This document shows positions 11,507-19,991 of a stretch of DNA of 64,000 nucleotides, piece by piece; position 1 is the first letter of the stretch; each line of letters begins with the position of its first letter. Origin of the DNA: Streptomyces sp. NBC_01476. GTDB taxonomy: Bacteria > Actinomycetota > Actinomycetes > Streptomycetales > Streptomycetaceae. A program made the translations under genes and the position numbers. Under the pieces are notes generated by a model. The model was given only the letters and a program-made list of their open reading frames with translations, did not search any database and was not told where the DNA came from. The stretch is from contig NZ_CP109446.1 in NCBI RefSeq assembly GCF_036227265.1, forward strand, positions 2,555,501-2,619,500, in the 5' to 3' direction.

Positions 11507-11540
11507 GAAGCGGCCTGCGGCGGATGCCGCAGACCGCTTC
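11507..11540 (-). terminator. Hairpin terminator after the azoreductase gene
   Basis: A 15-base stem with one mismatch (11507-11521 and 11526-11540) and a short loop, 14 bases beyond the azoreductase stop. It begins gaagcggcctgcggc and closes with the complementary arm. No T-run. Confidence 0.7.
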
Positions 11541-11554
11541 GGTACCTCCCTGAC

Positions 11555-12202
11555 TCAGACCGCGGAGTCGACCGGCAGCCAGAGGGTGTCGATGGCGCGC
11601 TCCGCCTCGGCGAGGCTCTGGTTGGCCAGCGGGATGAGGCCGGCCATGGCCGGGGTGTCCTTGGCGAGGGTCAGCTCGGCGGTGATGAAGCGCGGCTGCA
11701 GGCCCGTGAGGTCGAGGCCGTGCGGCAGCCACGGCTCCGCGTGGTCCCAGCCCTCGCGCGGGGTCCCGGCGCCGTAGCCGCCGCCGCGGCTGGCCAGGAC
11801 GACCAGGTCACGGCCGCCGAGGAGCCCGGCCTGGGTCTCCGGGTTGAAGGACAGGCCCGGCGCGATCAGGTGGTCGATCCACGCCTTGATGCTGCTGGGC
11901 GGTCCGTAGTTGTAGAGGGGCACCCCGAGAAGGATGACGTCGGCCTCGCGGACCTCCCCGATCAGCTCCTCGGTCAGAGCCCACGACGCGGCCTGCTCCG
12001 GCGTGTGCTGGTCCGCCGGAATCATCCGGGCCAGGCCGCTGGCCTCGGTCAGGTGCGGCACGGGGTTCTTCCCCAGGTCACGGTAGGTGACCGTGCCGTC
12101 GGGGTGGGCGGCGCGCCAGACGTCCGCGGCCCGGGCGGTGAGCCGCCGGCTGACGGACTGGTCGCCCCTGATGCTCGAGTCGATGTGCAGAAGGTGAGGC
12201 AT
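11555..12202 (-). CDS. azoR: FMN-dependent NADH-azoreductase
   Basis: 215 residues, flavodoxin-like fold. The N-terminal HIDSSIRGDQSVSRRLT block is the FMN-phosphate loop of AzoR/NQO-type enzymes. A PLYNYGPPSSIKAWIDH block follows, and a GGGYG-type segment contacts the flavin. The family reduces azo dyes and quinones with NADH in the cytoplasm and is often induced by thiol-reactive electrophiles. It is transcribed divergently from a MarR regulator, and the 85-base gap carries a 25-base inverted repeat. By analogy with azoreductase/MarR pairs, the regulator probably represses both genes until oxidised or ligand-bound. Confidence 0.92.
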   Translation of the reverse strand: MPHLLHIDSSIRGDQSVSRRLTARAADVWRAAHPDGTVTYRDLGKNPVPHLTEASGLARMIPADQHTPEQAASWALTEELIGEVREADVILLGVPLYNYGPPSSIKAWIDHLIAPGLSFNPETQAGLLGGRDLVVLASRGGGYGAGTPREGWDHAEPWLPHGLDLTGLQPRFITAELTLAKDTPAMAGLIPLANQSLAEAERAIDTLWLPVDSAV

Positions 12203-12239
12203 GTCGTTTGTCCTTCGCTATTAGTTAGTGGAGCACAAA

Positions 12240-12264
12240 CCATTTGTAGCACATCTACGAATGG
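12240..12264. promoter_or_regulatory. Inverted-repeat operator between azoR and marR-type genes
   Basis: Arms CCATTTGTAG (12240-12249) and CTACGAATGG (12255-12264) pair at nine of ten positions around a five-base centre. A second overlapping small palindrome, ACAAA-CCA-TTTGT, spans 12235-12247. The site lies 24 bases before the regulator start and 38 before the azoreductase start, suited to controlling both. It is the obvious candidate binding site for the adjacent MarR protein. Confidence 0.7.
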
Positions 12265-12287
12265 ACCGGCGTGGGTAGACTTCTGCC

Positions 12288-12770
12288 ATGGACCCCATCC
12301 CTGTCCTCAACCAGCCGGTACACCGCTCGGGCGCGCTGCTGGACTACGTGGCGCGCCGGATCCGGCTGCGCTCGGAGTCCGTGCTGGCCCCGCTGGGGCT
12401 GCGGCCTCGGCACCTCCTGGCCATGACGGTGCTGCGCGAGCGCGGCGGCAGCGGCCAGCAGGAGCTGGCCAGGACTCTGGAGATGGACGGGACGAACGTC
12501 GTCGGCCTGCTGAACGACCTGGAGGCCGACGGCCTGGTGGAGCGCAGGCGCTCGCCCGAGGACCGCAGGCGGCACATCGTGGACCTGACCGGCGCGGGCG
12601 TCGAGCGGCTGGCGAAGGCCGAGTTCGCACTCGCCGCCGCCGAGAACGAGGTGCTGGGGATGCTCGACGCGGAGCAGCGCGAGACGCTCTACGGACTGCT
12701 GCACCAGGTGGTGAACGACGTCACCGCGTGCACGGAGGGTGACCCGGTCTGCACGGAGAACATCTGCTGA
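12288..12770 (+). CDS. MarR family transcriptional regulator
   Basis: 160 residues. Winged helix-turn-helix in the middle: LARTLEMDGTNVVGLLNDLEADGL forms the recognition region, followed by the RRRSPEDRRRH wing typical of MarR. Flanking helices form the dimer interface. The C-terminus carries two cysteines (CTEGDPVC), which could sense oxidants, though this is inference. Divergent from the azoreductase, with a shared operator in the gap; local control of that gene and autoregulation are the likely roles. The ATG at 12288 lacks a strong ribosome-binding site. Confidence 0.88.
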   Translation: MDPIPVLNQPVHRSGALLDYVARRIRLRSESVLAPLGLRPRHLLAMTVLRERGGSGQQELARTLEMDGTNVVGLLNDLEADGLVERRRSPEDRRRHIVDLTGAGVERLAKAEFALAAAENEVLGMLDAEQRETLYGLLHQVVNDVTACTEGDPVCTENIC

Positions 12771-12815
12771 GCCCGCCCGGGCACAGAAAAGGGCACAGAA
12801 GAGGGCACAAGGAAA

Positions 12816-12855
12816 GGGCGGGAACCGTCCGCGCTGTCGCGGACAGGTCCCGCCC
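12816..12855 (-). terminator. Terminator of the first tRNA-Ala gene
   Basis: GC-rich hairpin ten bases beyond the tRNA 3' end on the minus strand: a GGGCGGGACC / GGTTCCCGCCC outer stem with an inner GTCCGCG / CGCGGAC stem. The structure resembles the terminator after the second tRNA-Ala at 19113-19155, so the duplicated unit includes this hairpin. Confidence 0.75.
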
Positions 12856-12864
12856 TGTCATCTG

Positions 12865-12937
<73 letters not shown>

Positions 12938-13169
12938 GCGGCCACCGGCTCACGTACCCGGCGACTTGGGGTACTTTACACGGCCTCTCGGGTGGTTCGG
13001 CAAATCGTTTGCCGCCGTCACGGCGCCGGTCCCACCGAGGTGACGACGAGGTTTCCCGGCCACCGCGGAGTTCATGAACTCTCAACAATCGGGCCGCCCT
13101 TGCCGGGTTACGGTGAGCCGGGCCGACCGCCGCGCGCCGGCCGACCGACCGCCGCGCCTGGAGGCCGCC

Positions 13170-14249
13170 GTGACCACCGCGTTCGACCCCATCGACCTGG
13201 CCGGGCTGCGGCTCGCCAACCGGATCGCCATGGCGCCGATGACCCGCAGCCGCGCGTACGGGCCTGGACTGAGCCCCACCGAGGCCGCCGTCTCCTATTA
13301 CGCGCAGCGCGCCTCCGCCGGGCTGATCATCACCGAGGGCACCCAGCCGTCCGCCGCCGGCCAGGGCTACCCGGACACCCCCGGCCTGCACAGCGACCAG
13401 CAGATCGCCGCCTGGCGCAAGGTGACCGACGCCGTGCACGCCGAGGGCGGCCGGATCTTCGCCCAGCTGATGCACACCGGCCGGATCGGGCACCCCTCGG
13501 TGTCGCCGGACGGTCTGCACCCGGTGGGCCCTTCACCGGTCGCCGCCAAGGGGCGGATCTACACCGCCGACGGACCCAAGGACTACGTCGTCCCGCGCGA
13601 ACTGGACGAGGAGGGCATCCGGCAGACCATCGCCGACCATGTCTCGGCCGCCCGCAACGCGATCGAGGCAGGCTTCGACGGGGTCGAGGTGCACGGCGCC
13701 AACGGCTATCTGGTCCAACAGTTCCTCGCCCCCAACTCCAATGTCCGCACCGACCGGTGGGGCGGCGACCACGAGGGCCGTGCCCGGCTCGCGGTGGAGC
13801 TGGTACGGGCGGTGGCGGACGCGGTCGGCGCCCACCGCACAGGTCTGCGGATCTCCCCCGGGAACCCTCTCGGCGACATCGACGAGCCCGACCCCGAGCC
13901 CGCCTATGTCGCGCTGCTGCGGGCGCTGGAGCCGATCGGGCCGGCCTATCTGCACATCGCCGAGACCGGCGAACGGGCGCTGACCCTGGAGCTGCGCAAG
14001 CGGTTCGCCGGCACGGTGATCCTCAACGCCCGTACGGTGGGCCGCCCTTCGGGCCCGGAGGAGCTGGCGCTTATCGAGGACGGCACCGCCGACATGCTCT
14101 CCTACGGCGCGCTCTTCCTCGCCAACCCCGACCTCCCGCGCCGGCTCCGCTCGGGCGGCCCGTTCAACTCCCCGGACCGGGCCACGTATTACGGCGGCGA
14201 CGAGCGCGGCTACACCGACTACCCGGCGCTGGACGACGACGTGTCGTAA
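13170..14249 (+). CDS. Alkene reductase / NADH:flavin oxidoreductase of the old yellow enzyme family
   Basis: 359 residues from the GTG at 13170-13172, which has GGAGG six bases upstream. The longer open frame to 13074 lacks family sequence. TIM-barrel flavoprotein: MAPMTRSRA near the N-terminus, and the substrate-binding HGANGY signature with H175, N178 and Y180 (the His/Asn pair binds the carbonyl or nitro group, Tyr donates the proton). SNVRTDRWGG and a late LILNA/GRPSG-type FMN-phosphate region are also present. Reduces activated C=C bonds or nitro groups using NAD(P)H. Its 3' end overlaps the convergent MFS gene by 31 bases. Confidence 0.92.
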   Translation: MTTAFDPIDLAGLRLANRIAMAPMTRSRAYGPGLSPTEAAVSYYAQRASAGLIITEGTQPSAAGQGYPDTPGLHSDQQIAAWRKVTDAVHAEGGRIFAQLMHTGRIGHPSVSPDGLHPVGPSPVAAKGRIYTADGPKDYVVPRELDEEGIRQTIADHVSAARNAIEAGFDGVEVHGANGYLVQQFLAPNSNVRTDRWGGDHEGRARLAVELVRAVADAVGAHRTGLRISPGNPLGDIDEPDPEPAYVALLRALEPIGPAYLHIAETGERALTLELRKRFAGTVILNARTVGRPSGPEELALIEDGTADMLSYGALFLANPDLPRRLRSGGPFNSPDRATYYGGDERGYTDYPALDDDVS

Positions 14250-15895
14250 CGCGCCACCGCGTTGTCACGCGCCACCGCGTCGTCCTGCGCGCCGGCCTGC
14301 CGCCGGGCAGCGTCCTGCTCGCTGGACGCGATCTTGGTGCCGCCCCCGGTGGCGGACGCGCGCCGTCCGCCGTGCAGCGCCGCGATCACCGCACCGGCCG
14401 CCGACACCGCGACCAGCGCGACCGAGGTCACGGCGAAAGCGTGCACCGAGGGGTGTGCGCCGGGCAGCGCCAGCCGGTTGAGGAAGAGCGTGCCGATGGT
14501 CGCCACTCCGATCAGCTGGCCCAGCTGGGTCACGGTCGCCAGCAGCCCGCTGGCGTCCGCCGCGTCCTGCGGCGCCACCTTCGCCAGCGCCAGCGTGAAG
14601 GTCGGGCTGAAGGCCGTCCCCAGGCCGAGCCCGAGGCCGAGCAGCGTCACGTACAGCCATCCGCCGCCGGTCCCGCCGCCGCGCAGCGCCAGCCCGAGGC
14701 CGCCGAGCGAGACCGCGGAGATCAGCAGGCCGGTGGTGGCCAGCCAGGGCCGCCAGCCCGCCGGCAGCCGCCGCCAGGTCAGGCCGATCCCGCCGAAGGT
14801 GACGGCGCAGGCCGCGAAGGTCAGTCCGGTCCGCAGCGCGCTGAAGCCGAGCCCGGACTGGAGGTGCAGGGCGACCGCGAAGAGGAAACCGGCGTTGATC
14901 GCCATGGTGAGCATGATCACCGCGACCGACCGGCCCATGCCCGGTGCCCTCAGCACCCGGCCGGAGACCAGCGGGGCCCCACCACGCCGGGCGATCCGCG
15001 CCTCGATGGCCATGAAGAGCCCGAAGAACACCACGCTCAGGGCGAGGCAGATCCAGCCCCACAGCGGCCAGCCCTCCTCCTGCCCGAGGACCAGCGGCAC
15101 GGTGAAGAACGTCACCGCGGCGGCCAGGGCGACCAGCCCCGGCAGGTCAAGGCCGCGCCGCCGCTCGGGGGCGGTACGGGCATCGGCCGGCAGCACCCGC
15201 GGTGCGACCACCAGCAGCGCCACCCCGATCGGCACGTTGACCAGGAACACCGGCCGCCAGCCGCTGCCGAACAGGTCCGCGCTGACCAGCACCCCGCCGA
15301 CCACCTGGCCGAGCGCGGCACCGGAGGCCACCACCGCGGAGTAGACGCCCATCGCGCGGGTGCGGGCCTCACCGGTGAAGTTCAGCTGCAGCAGGCTCAG
15401 CACCTGCGGGACCATCAGCGCCGAGCCGGCGCCCTGCGCGAAGCGGAAGCCGATCAGCTCCCCGGTGTTCTGGGCGAGCCCGCAGGCCAGCGAGGAGAGG
15501 GTGAAGAGCGCGAGCCCGGCCAGAAAGAGCCGGCGGTGCCCCAGCAGGTCGCCGAGCCGGGCGCCGGTGATCAGCAGCACCGCGTAGGAGATGGTGTAGC
15601 CGGCGATCACCAGTTGCAGACCGGCGCCCGAGGTGTGCAGGTCGGCCCGGATGGTGGGGGCGCCGACGTTGACGATGAAGACGTCGAGCAGGGCCATGAA
15701 CTGGCCCACCAGGATGGTGGCGAGCAGCAGTCCGGCGCGCGGCCCGGCCCGGCCGGCCCCGCCCGCGCCCGGACCGGCGCCGTGCGGACGCGCGGCAGCG
15801 GCAGCGGGTATGGGTGCGGCGGCTGTGGCGGTGGGTACGTCGGCTGTGGCGATGGGTGCGGCGGACGGCCCGCCGCTCGAAACGTTCTTGTCCAT
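14219..15895 (-). CDS. MFS transporter, DHA2 (14-helix) drug-export family
   Basis: 558 residues. A ~65-residue Ala/Gly-rich N-terminal tail precedes about 14 transmembrane helices. DHA2 hallmarks: FMALLDVFIVNVGAPTI in helix 1, the GARLGDLLGHRR motif-A loop, and a GAALGQVVGGVL motif-C-like helix 5 of antiporters. The C-terminal cytoplasmic tail is polar. Likely a proton-coupled multidrug or natural-product exporter. The ATG at 15893-15895 precedes the tail; an upstream extension is unsupported. Divergent from an XRE-type regulator, with a palindromic site in between, so local repression is likely. Confidence 0.9.
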   Translation of the reverse strand: MDKNVSSGGPSAAPIATADVPTATAAAPIPAAAAARPHGAGPGAGGAGRAGPRAGLLLATILVGQFMALLDVFIVNVGAPTIRADLHTSGAGLQLVIAGYTISYAVLLITGARLGDLLGHRRLFLAGLALFTLSSLACGLAQNTGELIGFRFAQGAGSALMVPQVLSLLQLNFTGEARTRAMGVYSAVVASGAALGQVVGGVLVSADLFGSGWRPVFLVNVPIGVALLVVAPRVLPADARTAPERRRGLDLPGLVALAAAVTFFTVPLVLGQEEGWPLWGWICLALSVVFFGLFMAIEARIARRGGAPLVSGRVLRAPGMGRSVAVIMLTMAINAGFLFAVALHLQSGLGFSALRTGLTFAACAVTFGGIGLTWRRLPAGWRPWLATTGLLISAVSLGGLGLALRGGGTGGGWLYVTLLGLGLGLGTAFSPTFTLALAKVAPQDAADASGLLATVTQLGQLIGVATIGTLFLNRLALPGAHPSVHAFAVTSVALVAVSAAGAVIAALHGGRRASATGGGTKIASSEQDAARRQAGAQDDAVARDNAVARYDTSSSSAG

Positions 15896-15915
15896 GAGGA
15901 GAGCCTGCGGGAGTC

Positions 15916-15954
15916 TCAGTACCGGTAACGAGTGCCCAGTGGTCCTGGTACTGA
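15916..15954. promoter_or_regulatory. Inverted-repeat operator between MFS exporter and XRE regulator
   Basis: Perfect eight-base arms TCAGTACC (15916-15923) and GGTACTGA (15947-15954), separated by 23 bases. The arm start-to-start distance is 31 bases, about three helical turns, so two half-sites on the same DNA face. It lies 20 bases from the exporter start and 42 from the regulator start. Confidence 0.6.
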
Positions 15955-15996
15955 CAGCACCTGGCTCCGCCGGCCGACTGCGGTGAGGATGGCAGC

Positions 15997-16947
15997 ATGG
16001 CACAGACCCAGCAGGCGCAGCGCCGTACCGAACTCGCCGGTTTCCTGCGCAGCCGCCGGGCCCGGATCGCCCCGCAGGACGTCGGCATGCCGCCGGGCTT
16101 CCGCCGCCGCACGCCCGGGCTGCGCCGCGAGGAGGTCGCGCAGCTCGCCGGGGTCGGGGTGACCTGGTACACGTGGCTGGAGCAGGGCCGTCCGATCAAC
16201 GCCAGCGTCCAGGTGCTCGACGCGGTGGCCCGGGTGCTGCAGCTGGACGTCACGGAGCGCGAGCACCTCTACCGGCTGGCCGGCATCCCCTTCGTCCGCG
16301 AGCCGGTCTCGGACCTTGAGGTGGTCGGCGAGGAGGTGCTGGGCATCCTCGAAGCCCTCAACCCGCTGCCCGCCGCGGTCCACAACGCCCGTTACGACGT
16401 CCAGGCGTCGAACGAGACCTACCGGGTGCTGTGGCCGATGACCTCGGTGGTGGACCGGCACGACCGCAATGTGCTCTACAAGCTCTTCACCGTCCCCGGC
16501 TGCTGCTCGACCTTCGTCAACAGCGCGGAGGAGCTGCCCTGGATGGTGGCCCGGCTGCGCCACTCCTACGGCAATCACGTGGGTGAGCCCGCCTGGGAGT
16601 CCTTCGTCGCCCGCCTGATCGAGGAGAGCCCGGCCTTCGCCCAGCTGTGGGCGAGCGGCGACGTGGCGGCCCCCGGCAAGCGCGTCAAGGTCTTCCGGCA
16701 CCACTCCGTGGGCACCATCAACCTCACCTCCAGCTCGCTGAGCATCGACGGCATGGCCGACCACCGCGTGGTGATCTACACCCCGGTCGCCGAGGCGGAC
16801 GCGGCGCGGATCGAACGCCTGCGCGCCATCGTCGACCCGCTGATCGGCTGCCCGGTCCACGGCCGGCCGCTCTCCTCGGTGCTCGCCGAGCGGGAGGCGG
16901 CCGCGAAGCACGGGACGGCCGACCGCACCGCGGCGGCCCGCGACTGA
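15997..16947 (+). CDS. XRE-type regulator with MmyB-like ligand-binding domain
   Basis: 316 residues. N-terminal helix-turn-helix around residues 30-65 with the LRREEVAQLAGVGVTWYTWLEQGR signature of the HTH_31 (MmyB/PadR-associated) subgroup. The remaining ~220 residues form an MmyB-like PAS-type ligand domain (PLPAAVHNARYDVQASNE ... FRHHSVGTINL). In this family such regulators often control the adjacent transporter or dehydrogenase gene; here that is the divergent MFS exporter. The 8-base inverted repeat in the gap is the probable operator. The effector is unknown. The ATG at 15997 fits the family N-terminus. Confidence 0.9.
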   Translation: MAQTQQAQRRTELAGFLRSRRARIAPQDVGMPPGFRRRTPGLRREEVAQLAGVGVTWYTWLEQGRPINASVQVLDAVARVLQLDVTEREHLYRLAGIPFVREPVSDLEVVGEEVLGILEALNPLPAAVHNARYDVQASNETYRVLWPMTSVVDRHDRNVLYKLFTVPGCCSTFVNSAEELPWMVARLRHSYGNHVGEPAWESFVARLIEESPAFAQLWASGDVAAPGKRVKVFRHHSVGTINLTSSSLSIDGMADHRVVIYTPVAEADAARIERLRAIVDPLIGCPVHGRPLSSVLAEREAAAKHGTADRTAAARD

Positions 16948-17087
16948 GGTCCGCCGCCCCGCCCGGAACCGGGGCGCCACGGCGCCGGGGCGGGCCGGCT
17001 CCGGCGCGCCTTTCCCCGCACGCACGGCAACCACCGCGGTGTTACGTTGAGAGAGATGGCCTCGCGTCTTCCGAGATCGGAACGACC

Positions 17088-17531
17088 ATGGACATGAAAC
17101 TGGAAGTAGTCGTACTGCCCGTCTCCGACGTCGACGCCGCCAAGCTCTTCTACGAGCAGGCGGGATTCCGGCTCGACATCGACTATGTCGCCGGCGACGC
17201 GTTCCGGGTGGTGCAGTTCACCCCGCCCGGCTCGGGCTGTTCCGTCACCCTCGGCAAGGGCATCACCTCCGCGGCTCCCGGCTCCGCCCAGGGACTCCAC
17301 CTGGTGGTCACCGACATCGAGGCCGCCCGGTCCGAACTCGTCGGCCGCGGTGTGGAGGTGGGCGAGGTGTTCCACGACGCGGGCGGGGTGTTCCACCACG
17401 CCGGCGGGAAGGGACAGGTGCCGGGCCCCGCCCCCGACCGGGCCAGCTACGGCTCGTTCGCCGAGTTCAGCGACCCGGACGGCAACGGCTGGATCCTCCA
17501 GGAGATCACCGAGCGCCTGCCCGGCAGGTGA
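17088..17531 (+). CDS. VOC superfamily (glyoxalase/bleomycin-resistance fold) protein
   Basis: 147 residues starting MDMKLEVVVLPVSDVDAAK. It has two beta-alpha-beta-beta-beta modules: KLFYEQAGFRLDID in the first, and GLHLVVTDIEAARSELVGRGVEVGEV then FAEFSDPDGNGWILQEI in the second. These are the standard VOC blocks; the late Glu/Asp/His positions can bind a metal. Substrate unknown: possibly glutathione-free glyoxal chemistry, dioxygenase activity or antibiotic binding. The ATG at 17088-17090 is preceded by a modest purine stretch. It sits 43 bases before the flavoprotein disulfide reductase and may be co-transcribed with it. Confidence 0.85.
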   Translation: MDMKLEVVVLPVSDVDAAKLFYEQAGFRLDIDYVAGDAFRVVQFTPPGSGCSVTLGKGITSAAPGSAQGLHLVVTDIEAARSELVGRGVEVGEVFHDAGGVFHHAGGKGQVPGPAPDRASYGSFAEFSDPDGNGWILQEITERLPGR

Positions 17532-17574
17532 GCCTCCCGCCGGGCACGGGACGCGGAGCGACAGGAGCGCTGCC

Positions 17575-19032
17575 ATGAGCACTGCCATGAGCGAGACTCC
17601 CCGCACCTATGACGTGGTGGTCCTGGGCGCAGGACCCGTCGGTGAGAACGTGGCCGACCGGACCAGTGCCGCCGGACTGAGCACGGTGGTGGTGGAGAGC
17701 GAACTCCTCGGCGGTGAATGCTCGTTCTGGGCCTGCGAGCCGAGCAAGGCCCTGCTGCGGCCGGTGCTGGCGCGCGCCGACGCCCGCCGGGTGCCGGGCC
17801 TGAGCAAGGCGGTCGGCGGCCCGCTGGACGTGCCCGCCGTCCTCGCCCACCGCGACGACATCGTCCGGCACTGGCAGGACGACGACCAGGTGGACTGGCT
17901 GACATCGGTCTCGGTCGACGTGGTACGCGGCCACGGCCGGCTCGACGGGCCCCGGCAGGTGGCGGTACGGACCCCGGACGGCGGGACGGTCCGGCTGACC
18001 GCCCGCCACACGGTCGCCGTCTGCACCGGCACCGACCCGGCGCTGCCCGACCTGCCCGGACTCGACGCCGTCATCCCCTGGGTCAGCCGCGACGCGACCA
18101 GCGCCCACCAGGTGCCCCGGCGGCTCGCGGTGGTCGGCGGCGGGGTGGTGGCCGTCGAGATGGCCACGGCGTGGCAGGCCCTCGGTTCGCAGGTGACCGT
18201 ACTGGTCCGCGGCGACGGCGGGCTGCTGCCACGGATGGAGCCCTTCGCCGGTGAACTCGTCGCGGAATCGCTGCGGGAGGCCGGCGCGGACATCCGCTTC
18301 GGGGCTGCTGTCACGTCCGTGACCCGGGATGCGGGCGGCGAGGTGCGGATCGTGCTGGCGGACGGCGGTGAACTGGCCGCGGACGAGATCCTCTTCGCCA
18401 CCGGGCGCACCCCGCGCACCGGGGACATCGGCCTGGAGACGGTCGGCCTCACCCCGGGCGACTGGCTGACCGTGGACGACACCTTCCGGGTGCGGGACCT
18501 CGAAGGCGACTGGCTCTACGCGGCCGGTGACGTCAACCACCGCGCGCTGATGACCCATCAGGGCAAGTACCAGGCCCGTATCGCCGGCGCCGTGATCGGT
18601 GCCCGCGCCAAGGGCGAGCCGCTCGACGAAGAGCCGTGGGGCACCCATGCCGCGACCGCGGACCATGTGGCCGTCCCGCAGGTGGTCTTCACCGACCCCG
18701 AGGTCGCCTCCGTCGGTCTGACGACCCAGCAGGCGGAGCGCACCGGCCGCCGCGTCGATGTGGTCGACTACGACATCGGGCAGGTCGCGGGCGCCATCCA
18801 GTACGCGGCCGGCTACCGGGGCAGGGCCCGCGTCCTGATCGACCCGGACCGCGGCACCGTGGTCGGCGCGACCTTCGCCGGCCCCGGCGTCGGCGAACTC
18901 CTCTACTCGGCGACCACCGTCATCACCGGTGAGACCCCCCTGACCCGCCTCTGGCACGCGGTCCCGGCGTTCCCCACCATCAGCGAAGTCTGGCTCCGCC
19001 TGCTGGAAACCTACCGCGACCAGCACAAATAA
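17575..19032 (+). CDS. FAD-dependent pyridine nucleotide-disulfide oxidoreductase
   Basis: 485 residues. N-terminal FAD-binding GAGPVG (18-23). Redox-active disulfide GGECSFWACEPSK with C49 and C54, the Cx4C spacing of lipoamide dehydrogenase and mercuric reductase relatives. A second dinucleotide site is VVGGGVVAVEMA. The C-terminal dimerisation domain ends with a HAVPAFPTISE block carrying the catalytic-base His. Class I disulfide reductase. The substrate is not evident: no lipoyl partner or mer gene is nearby, and the CSFWAC interval is unusual, so a specialised quinone or thiol reductase is possible. AGGAG lies eight bases before the ATG at 17575. A second in-frame ATG at 17587 is a weaker alternative. 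Confidence 0.88.
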   Translation: MSTAMSETPRTYDVVVLGAGPVGENVADRTSAAGLSTVVVESELLGGECSFWACEPSKALLRPVLARADARRVPGLSKAVGGPLDVPAVLAHRDDIVRHWQDDDQVDWLTSVSVDVVRGHGRLDGPRQVAVRTPDGGTVRLTARHTVAVCTGTDPALPDLPGLDAVIPWVSRDATSAHQVPRRLAVVGGGVVAVEMATAWQALGSQVTVLVRGDGGLLPRMEPFAGELVAESLREAGADIRFGAAVTSVTRDAGGEVRIVLADGGELAADEILFATGRTPRTGDIGLETVGLTPGDWLTVDDTFRVRDLEGDWLYAAGDVNHRALMTHQGKYQARIAGAVIGARAKGEPLDEEPWGTHAATADHVAVPQVVFTDPEVASVGLTTQQAERTGRRVDVVDYDIGQVAGAIQYAAGYRGRARVLIDPDRGTVVGATFAGPGVGELLYSATTVITGETPLTRLWHAVPAFPTISEVWLRLLETYRDQHK

Positions 19033-19112
19033 CGCCCCCGCCCCCGACCCCGCCCGCCCGCCCGCCCGACGCTCGCACCGCCTGCGCGAGGCGACGCCAA
19101 GGCACAAGAAAA

Positions 19113-19155
19113 GAGCGGGACCCGGTCCGCGTTTTTTGCGGACAGGTCCCGCCCT
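19113..19155 (-). terminator. Terminator of the second tRNA-Ala gene
   Basis: Hairpin nine bases past the tRNA 3' end on the minus strand. Stem GAGGGCGGGACCTGTCCGC against GCGGACCGGGTCCCGCTC with an A6 loop, followed by TTTTCTTG. It is a near copy of the hairpin after the first tRNA-Ala. Confidence 0.75.
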
Positions 19156-19163
19156 CTCGGCGG

Positions 19164-19236
<73 letters not shown>

Positions 19237-19336
19237 GCGGTCGCCCGGTTGTCGCGGCGACGAGAAGAAGCATAGCCGGTGAGCGCACCGGAAACGAAAT
19301 CGGCTGCGACCGGGGGCACAGGCCCCCGGCCAGGGG

Positions 19337-19990
19337 CTATGTGTCGTCGCCGATGACGGGTTCCGGCAGGGTGCCGGCGTTGTGCTCGTTGAGCCGCCAG
19401 CCGCGCACCCCCTCGCCGAGGACCGACCAGCAGCAGTTGGACAGGCCGCCGAGGGACTCCCAGCTGACCGGGTCCAGATCGAGCAGGCGCCCGATGGTGG
19501 TACGGATGGTGCCGCCGTGGCTGACCACGACCAGGACGCCGTCCGCGGGGAGCTTGTCGGCCGCGGCCAGCACCACCGGGGCGGCCCGGTCGGCGACCTC
19601 GGTCTCCAGCTCACCGCCGCCGCGCCGCACCGGCTCACCGCGCTTCCACGCGGCGTACTCCTCGCCGTACCGCCCGACGATCTCGGTGTGCGTCAGGCCC
19701 TGCCAGACGCCCGCGTAGGTCTCCCGCAGCGCCTCGTAGTGGGCGACCGGCAGACCGCTGACCGCGGACAGCTCGGCGGCGGTGGCCGCGGCCCGCTTGA
19801 GATCGGAGGAGATGATCGCGTCCGGGGCGAGCGCGGCCAGCAGCCGGGCGGCCCGGCGGGCCTGGGCCACACCGGTCTCCGTCAGCTCGATGTCGGTGGT
19901 GCCCTGGAAGCGCGATTCCAGGTTCCAGGCGGTCTGGCCGTGCCGCCAGAGCACGATCCGGCGGCCCCGACCGCCCTTGCTGCCGTTCAG
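19337..19990 (-). CDS. Histidine phosphatase (phosphoglycerate mutase-like) superfamily protein
   Basis: 217 residues if started at a CTG codon at 19988-19990, or 205 from the GTG at 19952-19954. Core motif LWRHGQTAWN supplies the RHG catalytic histidine and binding arginine. The second histidine is in VVSHGGTIR, and the acid is near ALRETYAGVWQG. Acid phosphatase or mutase activity on a small phosphate ester; the substrate is unknown. The CTG choice rests on an AAGGAG site six bases upstream and on an N-terminal NGSKGGRGRR stretch that, from memory, is conserved in relatives. The GTG lacks a ribosome-binding site. Starts one base after the rsfS stop, so probably coupled to it. Confidence 0.88.
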   Translation of the reverse strand: MNGSKGGRGRRIVLWRHGQTAWNLESRFQGTTDIELTETGVAQARRAARLLAALAPDAIISSDLKRAAATAAELSAVSGLPVAHYEALRETYAGVWQGLTHTEIVGRYGEEYAAWKRGEPVRRGGGELETEVADRAAPVVLAAADKLPADGVLVVVSHGGTIRTTIGRLLDLDPVSWESLGGLSNCCWSVLGEGVRGWRLNEHNAGTLPEPVIGDDT

Positions 19991-19991
19991 C

